Below are positions 6,230 to 10,833 of a stretch of 10,833 bases of DNA, piece by piece. Source of the DNA: Solirubrobacterales bacterium (GTDB lineage: Bacteria; Actinomycetota; Thermoleophilia; Solirubrobacterales; Solirubrobacteraceae). Each line of letters opens with the position of its first letter. Position 1 is the stretch's first letter. Position numbers and translations under genes: made by a program. Under the pieces are notes generated by a model. It searched no databases. It was not told the origin of the DNA and saw only the letters and a list, made by a program, of their open reading frames with translations. The stretch covers positions 1 to 10,833 of the forward strand of contig JACCQW010000375.1 of assembly GCA_013813955.1 (NCBI GenBank), read 5' to 3'.

Positions 6230-6756
6230 CCATGCGCCGGGCCCTCCCCTATCTCGTCGCGCTGCTGTGCGGCGTCGGCTCGGCGCTGCTGGTGGCCTGC
6301 GGAGGGTCGACGCGCGGCGGCATCCCATCCGCCGACGCCTCTGACCTCAAGAGCCAGCTCGAGGACGTCCGCCAGGCCGTCGATGATGCCCGCTGCGACG
6401 AGGTCGGCGGCCAGCTCGGCCAGGTCGACGAGGGCATCGACGGTCTGCCGCGGTCCGTCGACGCCGGCCTGCGCGAGCGCCTGCGCGAGGCCAGCGACAG
6501 GCTGCGCGCCGAGGCGATCAAGGAGTGCAACGACAACCTCGCCTCCGAGCAGCCCGACGAGGAGCCCGATGTCCAGACGCAGGAACAGCCGACGGTGACG
6601 ACGACGGCCCCGCCCGCGGTGACCGAGACGCAGCCGCCCGCGACACAGCCGTCCGCGACACAGCCGCCCGCCGAGCCCGGGCCGGCCCCCGAGGGTCCCC
6701 CACCCACACCGCAGGATCCCGGCGCCGGCGGGACACCGCCCGAGGTCACCCCGTGA
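6226..6756 (+). CDS. Predicted lipoprotein with helical Cys-containing domain and Pro-rich tail
   Basis: The 176-residue product starts with a lipoprotein signal peptide: positive MTMRR, a hydrophobic core, and a lipobox LVAC with the lipidated cysteine at C25. After a short Gly/Ser spacer comes a helical, charged domain (about residues 40-105) that contains two cysteines, in ARCDEV and KECND, a possible disulfide pair outside the membrane. The rest is a Pro/Thr/Gln-rich low-complexity tail, partly built from a 15-bp tandem repeat. I do not recognise the domain. The ATG at 6226 overlaps the upstream stop as ATGA; an ATG at 6232 is also possible. Its own stop overlaps the GTG of the kinase gene (GTGA). 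The coupling suggests it works with the kinase at the cell surface, for example as a sensor or ligand-binding partner. That role is inference. Confidence 0.85.
   Translation: MTMRRALPYLVALLCGVGSALLVACGGSTRGGIPSADASDLKSQLEDVRQAVDDARCDEVGGQLGQVDEGIDGLPRSVDAGLRERLREASDRLRAEAIKECNDNLASEQPDEEPDVQTQEQPTVTTTAPPAVTETQPPATQPSATQPPAEPGPAPEGPPPTPQDPGAGGTPPEVTP
6631..6671 (+). repeat. 15-bp tandem repeat inside the lipoprotein gene
   Basis: The unit CAGCCG(C/T)CCGCGACA occurs at 6631-6645 and 6646-6660, and a partial third copy matches over 11 bases at 6661-6671. It keeps the reading frame and encodes the five-residue unit TQP(P/S)A of the Pro-rich tail. Copy number could vary between strains by slippage without breaking the frame. 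Confidence 0.85.
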
Positions 6757-7961
6757 GCACGCAGGTCATCGCGGGGCGCTACGAGCTGGGCGACCGCCTG
6801 GGCTACGGCGGCATGTCGACGGTGCAGCTCGCGCTCGACCGCCGCTTGGAGCGCCACGTCGCCGTCAAGCTCCTCGCCGAGCATCTCGCCGAGGACGCCC
6901 AGTTCGTGTCGCGCTTCCGCCGCGAGGCGCTGTCGGCCGCGCGGCTCGTGCACCCCAACATCGTGCAGGTCTTCGACTTCGGCCTCGACGACCCCTCCGG
7001 CCGCCACTACATCGTGATGGAGTACATCCGCGGGCGCTCGGGCGCGGAGATCATCCGCGACGAGACCCGGCTCGGCGTCGCCGACGTGCTGGTCCTGCTC
7101 GACGGAGCCTGCCGCGGGTTGCACCACGCGCACCGCAACGGCGTCGTGCACCGCGACGTCAAGCCCGGCAACATCCTGCGCTCCGACGAGGGCTCGGTGA
7201 AGCTCGCCGACTTCGGGATCGCCAAGGCGGAGATCGACCAGGCCTCGTCGCAGATCACCCAGGTCGGCTCGGTGCTCGGCACCGCGGCCTACCTCGCCCC
7301 CGAGCAGGCCGCGGGCGAGGAGGCCGGCCCGCCCGCCGATCTCTACGGCCTGGGGGTCGTGACCTACCAGTTTCTCGCGGGGCGCCTGCCCTACGACGCG
7401 TCGTCGCTGACCGAGCTCGCGCTGTTGCAGCAGCGCGAGCACCCGCCGCGCCTGGACGAGGTCAGCCCCGAGGTCCCCGCCGCCCTGGCCATCGCGGTGG
7501 ACCGTGCGCTGGCGCTGGATCCGGGCGACCGCTACGCCGACGCGGAGGAGATGCGCATCGCTCTGCACGACGGCGCGCGCGGCGTCGTGCCCGAGGGCTC
7601 CGAGGAGACGGCGGCCACCGCCCTGCTCGGCCAGACGGACCCGACCGACGCCACGCGCGCGGTGCCCGCCGCGGGCGCACGACGCCTGGAGCCACGCCCG
7701 TCGAGCCGGCCGGTGGCCCTCCCCTACGACCCGGGACCCGAGCCCCCCGCCCGGCGCGAGCGCCCCGAACGCCGGCCGGGAAGGGGCCGCCAGGCCCTCA
7801 TACCCCTGCTCATTGCCGCGCTCGTGATCGCCGCGATCGTCATCGCCGCGTCCGGCTCCTCGGGAGGTTCCGACGACGTGCGCCTCGGGCCCGTAGACGG
7901 GGACAACACCGGCGAGATCGTCGACCAGGCCACACGGCTGATCGACGACAACACGCGCTAG
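6753..7961 (+). CDS. Transmembrane PknB-type Ser/Thr protein kinase without PASTA domains
   Basis: A Hanks-type Ser/Thr kinase that should phosphorylate cytoplasmic proteins on Ser/Thr. From the GTG at 6753 it is 402 residues. Kinase motifs are complete: Gly-rich loop LGYGGMSTV (16-24), VAVK with K39, helix-C E58, catalytic loop HRDVKPGN (133-140, D135 and N140), DFG at 153-155, and the AYLAPEQ activation-segment end. The kinase domain ends near residue 275. A Pro/Arg-rich juxtamembrane linker of about 70 residues follows, then one transmembrane helix (about 348-367). Only about 35 residues remain outside, with no PASTA repeats, so it lacks the peptidoglycan-sensing module of classical PknB. 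The GTG overlaps the TGA of the lipoprotein gene (GTGA), which fixes the start and shows coupling. Substrates are unknown. Confidence 0.95.
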   Translation: MSTQVIAGRYELGDRLGYGGMSTVQLALDRRLERHVAVKLLAEHLAEDAQFVSRFRREALSAARLVHPNIVQVFDFGLDDPSGRHYIVMEYIRGRSGAEIIRDETRLGVADVLVLLDGACRGLHHAHRNGVVHRDVKPGNILRSDEGSVKLADFGIAKAEIDQASSQITQVGSVLGTAAYLAPEQAAGEEAGPPADLYGLGVVTYQFLAGRLPYDASSLTELALLQQREHPPRLDEVSPEVPAALAIAVDRALALDPGDRYADAEEMRIALHDGARGVVPEGSEETAATALLGQTDPTDATRAVPAAGARRLEPRPSSRPVALPYDPGPEPPARRERPERRPGRGRQALIPLLIAALVIAAIVIAASGSSGGSDDVRLGPVDGDNTGEIVDQATRLIDDNTR

Positions 7962-8161
7962 GCAGGGCCCGGCCGACAGATTCGCTCCTCGAGCGCCAAG
8001 TCACCAACCTTCGTGGCCGCCGGGAGTTTGTGATCGATGCACCCGAACTGGGTAAGACCCAGGTGAAGCACGCGGGCACCGACCAGCATGCATTCGTGCC
8101 TCGCGAGGACACGAGGGCGTCGGCCGTCACCGCATCTGCTCACCAACGGACTGGAGGCATC
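7962..8161 (+). other. Non-coding stretch with small hairpins upstream of the secreted-protein gene
   Basis: These 200 bp between the kinase stop and the next start hold no convincing gene. An open frame runs from 8030 into the downstream gene, but the signal peptide and strong ribosome site at 8162 argue that it is untranslated. Two small inverted repeats are visible. CTGGGT-AAG-ACCCAG (8048-8062) is a 6-bp stem with a 3-nt loop. CGTGCCT...AGG-A-CACG (8095-8113) has one bulge and is centred on the palindrome CCTCGCGAGG. TTGTGA (8028-8033) and TAAGAC (8053-8058) could be a weak promoter, but the 19-bp spacing is long. The region probably carries the promoter and leader of the secreted-protein gene. 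I could not match it to a known riboswitch. Confidence 0.45.
8153..8157 (+). promoter_or_regulatory. Strong ribosome-binding site GGAGG deciding the start at 8162
   Basis: GGAGG lies 4 nt before the ATG at 8162. It is the clearest Shine-Dalgarno sequence in the window and supports 8162 over the upstream ATG at 8030 and the downstream ATG at 8180. Most other genes here have weak sites or coupled starts. Confidence 0.75.
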
Positions 8162-9634
8162 ATGCGGAACCACACGACTATGAAGTTGCGGCGACTCACC
8201 CTATGCGCGCTCGGCACGCTCGGCGCATTCGTGCCGACGGCGAGCGCCGACACGACCGACCCCGTGTGGACATGCCGCGCGAGCGCGGCATACGTCGAGC
8301 TGGACCCGCTCCTGGGCAGCCAGCGGGTCGAGCCCATTCAGGCGAACGGGTTCCCCGACCGGGATACCCCTGATCGCGCGCAGTGCGCGAAGGCCGACCA
8401 GGGCGTCCCGAACATCACCATCCCCCCGGGGCCCGAGAACCCGGGGCTGCAGCTCACTCTTCAGGCGCCGTTCGCGCGTACGAACATCCAGCCCGAGCTC
8501 GGCCCCGCGCGCGAGCAGACGGCATCAGCAACCGGCGGCGTCACCGATCCGGTCGCGATCGACCTCGGTCCCGGCCAGCTGGTCATCGCGGCGCGCGGCG
8601 TCACCTCGCAGGCGCTGGCGCGCTGCGTCAGCGGCGCCCCTGAGCTCACGGGCTCCAGCGCGGTCGCCGAGCTGACGATCAACGGCAACGTCATCGCCAT
8701 CCCGCCGGGCCAGGACGAGGTCGTCATCGACCAGCTCCTGCCGCTCGTGCGCATCGTGCTCAACGAGAAGGTCGTCGAGGGCAGCGCCACGTCCGATGAC
8801 CAGGCGCTCACGCAGCGGGCGGTCCACGTCCAGCTGCTGGCGGTCCCCGGCGGCATGCCGGTGGCCAACGTCGTGCTCGGCGAGTCCAAGGTCGACCGTC
8901 ACGGGGCGACCTGCGCGCCGCCCCCGCCGCCGCCCACCTGCCCCGAGGGCTCCGTCGCGCAGCCCGGCAGCGATCCGCTCGTCTGCGCCCTGACCGTCAC
9001 GGCGCCGTGCCCGGCGGGCTCGACGGCCGATCCCGCCGCGGGCGGCGCGTGCGTCGTCGTGCGCCAGGCCCCGCCGGCGGCATGCCCGAACGGGACCGTC
9101 CGCGACCCCAACACGAGCAACTGCATCCTGCTCGTGCAGCGGCCCTGCCCGGCGGGGGCGACCTCCGACCCGCAGACGCGCGTGTGCGTCGTCAACAACA
9201 CCGGCACCGGCACCGGCAGTGACGGCAACGGGATCAACGGCTCCAACGGCGGGATCGGCAGCGCCAACGGGCCGCGGGTCACGTGCGGGCGCGTGAGCAT
9301 GCGCTTCGTGCTCAACCGCAGGCAGTCGATCACCAACCGCTTCGGGCGGCGTCTGGTCACGCGCGGCCGGCTCGTCACGTGCGGGCGCAACCCGCGCCCG
9401 ATCGTGGGGGCCAAGATCGACGTGACGCACGTCATCCGCGGCGGCAAGCGGCTGACCAAGACGGGGCTGCGCTCGCGGCCGGGCGGCCGCCTGACGCTGA
9501 TCCTGCCGCTGAACCTGCGCACGCGCAGCATTCAGTACTCCTACCGGCCCGACCTCCGCCGCCAGCGGGTGTCCTCGCGGCGGACCCTGCGCCTGACCGT
9601 GCGCAGCAACAACACCGGGCGCATCCTGCGCTGA
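8162..9634 (+). CDS. Secreted modular protein: choice-of-anchor-P-like domain, four Cys repeats, basic beta-domain
   Basis: The 490-residue product starts with a Sec signal peptide (basic MRNHTTMKLRR, hydrophobic core, likely cleavage after ASA at 27-29). Residues 30-250 resemble choice-of-anchor P surface proteins, best seen in SSAVAELTINGNVIAIPPG (165-183) and VRIVLNEKVVEG (196-207); cysteines are C38, C75, C155 and C251. A proline run follows, then four CPxG(x)n-C repeats (260-342), a Gly/Asn/Ser linker (346-370), and a strongly basic, beta-rich domain (371-490). That last domain resembles Ig- or transthyretin-like C-terminal domains common in Solirubrobacterales surface proteins. There is no transmembrane anchor and no LPXTG motif, so it is secreted or held by charge to the cell wall. 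Function is unknown; adhesion or envelope structure is a guess. The gene stands alone and is convergent with tgt, with 6 bp between stops. Confidence 0.8.
   Translation: MRNHTTMKLRRLTLCALGTLGAFVPTASADTTDPVWTCRASAAYVELDPLLGSQRVEPIQANGFPDRDTPDRAQCAKADQGVPNITIPPGPENPGLQLTLQAPFARTNIQPELGPAREQTASATGGVTDPVAIDLGPGQLVIAARGVTSQALARCVSGAPELTGSSAVAELTINGNVIAIPPGQDEVVIDQLLPLVRIVLNEKVVEGSATSDDQALTQRAVHVQLLAVPGGMPVANVVLGESKVDRHGATCAPPPPPPTCPEGSVAQPGSDPLVCALTVTAPCPAGSTADPAAGGACVVVRQAPPAACPNGTVRDPNTSNCILLVQRPCPAGATSDPQTRVCVVNNTGTGTGSDGNGINGSNGGIGSANGPRVTCGRVSMRFVLNRRQSITNRFGRRLVTRGRLVTCGRNPRPIVGAKIDVTHVIRGGKRLTKTGLRSRPGGRLTLILPLNLRTRSIQYSYRPDLRRQRVSSRRTLRLTVRSNNTGRILR
8939..9187 (+). repeat. Four imperfect CPxG...C repeats in the secreted protein
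   Basis: Four protein-level repeats each open with CP(E/A/N)G and close with a second cysteine: C260-C275, C283-C297, C308-C321 and C329-C342. The period is 21-25 residues and an Asp-Pro or Pro falls in the middle. Each probably forms a small disulfide-closed loop. At DNA level the copies have diverged, so this is an old repeat rather than a recent duplication. Confidence 0.75.
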
Positions 9635-9640
9635 CGAAGA

Positions 9641-10833
9641 TCAGGCCGCGGTCGCACCGGGCGGGGACTCATCCCGCCCGGGCGCCGCGCCTGCCCGCAG
9701 AGCCGCCGCGCGGCCGGCCAGATCACCGGCCGTGATCGCGCCGCGCAGGTCGGCCATGAGGCGGGCCAGGAACGCGAGGTTGTGCAGCGTCAACAGCCGC
9801 ACGCCGGTCAGCTCGCGGTTCTTGACGAGGTAGCGCAGGTATCCGCGCGGGTGCCCGGCGGCGCAGGCCGGGCAGGGGCAGCCCTCCATGATCGGCTGCT
9901 GCGAGGTCTTCCAGCGCGCGGCCGTCAGGTCCACGCGCCAGCGGCGCTCGGGCTCGGGCACGAGCGCGACGCCGTGGCGGCCCAGGCGCGTGGGCATCGC
10001 GCAGTCGAAGCTGTCGATGCCCAGCTCGACCCCGCGGATGAGGTCGTCGACCTCGCCGATGCCCAGCAGGTGGCGCGGGCGCGCGTCGTCCAGCGCGGCG
10101 ACGGCCCAGTCGACCACCTCGTACATCTGCTGCTTCTCGGCGCCGAGCGAGCCGCCGATGGCCAGGCCGTCGCACGCGCGCGCCGCGACCGCCTGCGCCG
10201 AGGCCACCCGGAGGTCCTGGTGGACACCGCCCTGCACGATCCCGTAGACGAGCTGGCCCTCCGGGCCGTGCTCGGCGTGCCAGGCCAGGCAGCGGTCCAG
10301 CCAGCGGTGCGTGCGCTCGGTGGAGCGTGCCGTGTAGTCGCGGTCGACGTTCAGCGGCGTGCACTCGTCGAAGGCCAGCGCGAGGTCTGAGCCCAATGCG
10401 GCCTGCACCTCCATCGAGGTCTCCGGGCCCATGAACCGCTCCGAGCCGTCCAGGTAGGAGCGAAAGCGCACGCCCTCCTCCTCGATGGCCAGCGTGCGGC
10501 CCATGCGGTCCGCCCCGGAGGGGGACCGGCCCTTGATCTCGTCGGCGACCGTGCCATGGCCCATCGAGAAGACCTGGAAGCCGCCGGAGTCGGTGACGAT
10601 CGGGCCCTGCCAGCCCATGAAGTCGTGCAGGCCGCCGAAGCCGGCAATGAGCTCGTGGCCGGGCTCGAGGAAGAGGTGAAAGGTGTTGCCCAGCACGATG
10701 TCATAGCCCAGGGCCGCGACCTCGCGGGGCTCGAGGCCCTTGATCGTCGCCTTGGTGGCCAGGGGCACGAAGGCCGGCGTGCGCACCTCGCCGTGCGCGG
10801 TGGCCAGGACCCCGGCACGCGCCCGCGTGCCGG
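9641..10833 (-). CDS. tgt: Tgt, tRNA-guanine(34) transglycosylase (N-terminus beyond the window)
   Basis: Tgt exchanges guanine-34 in GUN-anticodon tRNAs for the queuosine precursor preQ1 by a double-displacement reaction. The frame is open from the right edge, where GTRARAGVLATAHGEVRTP gives the usual N-terminal strand, so only the first residues are missing. Numbered from the in-frame GTG at 10786, visible motifs are DSGGFQVFS with the active-site D66, GIVQGG (182-187), and GIDSFDCAMPTR with the nucleophile D261. Zinc ligands are C303, C305, C308 (CPCPAC) and H335 (LTLHN). Spacing matches Zymomonas mobilis Tgt. The loop after PTR reads LGRHG rather than the common NARNG. The tail ends in an Ala/Pro/Gly-rich stretch containing a GC hairpin. 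The gene is convergent with the secreted-protein gene. Confidence 0.96.
   Translation of the reverse strand, partial: GTRARAGVLATAHGEVRTPAFVPLATKATIKGLEPREVAALGYDIVLGNTFHLFLEPGHELIAGFGGLHDFMGWQGPIVTDSGGFQVFSMGHGTVADEIKGRSPSGADRMGRTLAIEEEGVRFRSYLDGSERFMGPETSMEVQAALGSDLALAFDECTPLNVDRDYTARSTERTHRWLDRCLAWHAEHGPEGQLVYGIVQGGVHQDLRVASAQAVAARACDGLAIGGSLGAEKQQMYEVVDWAVAALDDARPRHLLGIGEVDDLIRGVELGIDSFDCAMPTRLGRHGVALVPEPERRWRVDLTAARWKTSQQPIMEGCPCPACAAGHPRGYLRYLVKNRELTGVRLLTLHNLAFLARLMADLRGAITAGDLAGRAAALRAGAAPGRDESPPGATAA
9657..9681. terminator. GC-only hairpin at the convergent end of the secreted-protein gene and tgt
   Basis: A perfect 9-bp stem, CCGGGCGGG (9657-9665) with CCCGCCCGG (9673-9681), closes a 7-nt loop. 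It starts 22 bp after the plus-strand stop and lies within the last codons of tgt on the minus strand. There is no T-run on the plus side. It may act as a U-less terminator for the plus transcript; coding constraint on the tgt tail is the alternative explanation. Confidence 0.4.

Noticed and set aside
6249..7568. Long minus-strand open frame opposite the lipoprotein and kinase genes (439 codons)
   Set aside because: It spans two well-supported genes and has no recognisable motif; stop codons are simply rare in this frame at high GC.
8030..8161. N-terminal extension of the secreted protein from the ATG at 8030
   Set aside because: It would bury the signal peptide 44 residues inside the protein, and the strong GGAGG lies just before 8162.
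7962..8161. Possible riboswitch (c-di-GMP, c-di-AMP or cobalamin type)
   Set aside because: I looked for the conserved core sequences of these classes and did not find them; only small local stems are visible.
8525..9430. Minus-strand open frame opposite the secreted-protein gene (301 codons)
   Set aside because: Arg/Ala/Asp-rich composition with no domain, while the plus strand has a signal peptide, ribosome site and ordered repeats.
1..10833. CRISPR array, insertion sequence, prophage or integron signals
   Set aside because: No regularly spaced repeats, transposase, integrase or terminal inverted repeats were seen. The only tandem repeat is the short coding one in the lipoprotein gene.

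Overview
The window is very GC-rich, densely packed bacterial chromosome with frequent GTG starts and coding overlaps. The gene set suggests a high-GC actinobacterium, most likely class Thermoleophilia (Solirubrobacterales-like). Pointers are a DUF3467 protein, an actinobacterial-style Tgt, a PknB-type kinase, and a secreted protein with an Arg-rich C-terminal domain. The taxonomic placement is inference from composition and protein style, not a measured result.

Layout: (1) At the left edge, the tail of a probable CcmH-like gene leads into ccdA (72-815, +), a cytochrome c maturation cluster. (2) A minus-strand run follows in transcription order: rlmH (3601-3194), argS (3173-1542), vapB (1515-1243) and vapC (1241-828). 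Two translation genes thus carry a type II toxin-antitoxin pair at the end of the run. The vapB start lies in a cluster of CATGT/ACATG half-sites that looks like an autoregulatory operator. (3) Divergent from rlmH, across only 20 bp, is a DUF3467 gene (3622-3939, +), then a 65-residue unknown protein (3995-4192). (4) A convergent junction with a hairpin separates these from an M48 (Ste24-type) membrane metalloprotease (5482-4259, -). (5) Divergent from the protease across 15 bp is a three-gene plus-strand run with overlapping stop/start codons: a metallophosphoesterase (5498-6229), a predicted lipoprotein (6226-6756), and a transmembrane Ser/Thr kinase without PASTA repeats (6753-7961). (6) After a 200-bp non-coding stretch comes a 490-residue secreted modular protein (8162-9634). 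It has a choice-of-anchor-P-like domain, four two-cysteine repeats, a Gly/Asn/Ser linker and a basic beta-rich C-terminal domain. (7) Convergent with it, tgt (tRNA-guanine transglycosylase) runs off the right edge.

How the parts may work together: argS, rlmH and tgt act on tRNA charging, ribosome maturation and tRNA modification. The vapBC pair beside them is also predicted to act on RNA. The phosphoesterase-lipoprotein-kinase run looks like a translationally coupled signalling unit, with the lipoprotein a candidate partner for a kinase that has almost no extracellular domain. No CRISPR array, insertion sequence, prophage, tRNA or rRNA gene was recognised. The most second-look-worthy items are the coupled signalling cassette, the modular secreted protein, the vapBC operator, and the repeated TANNNT-to-start-codon geometry that suggests leaderless transcripts.
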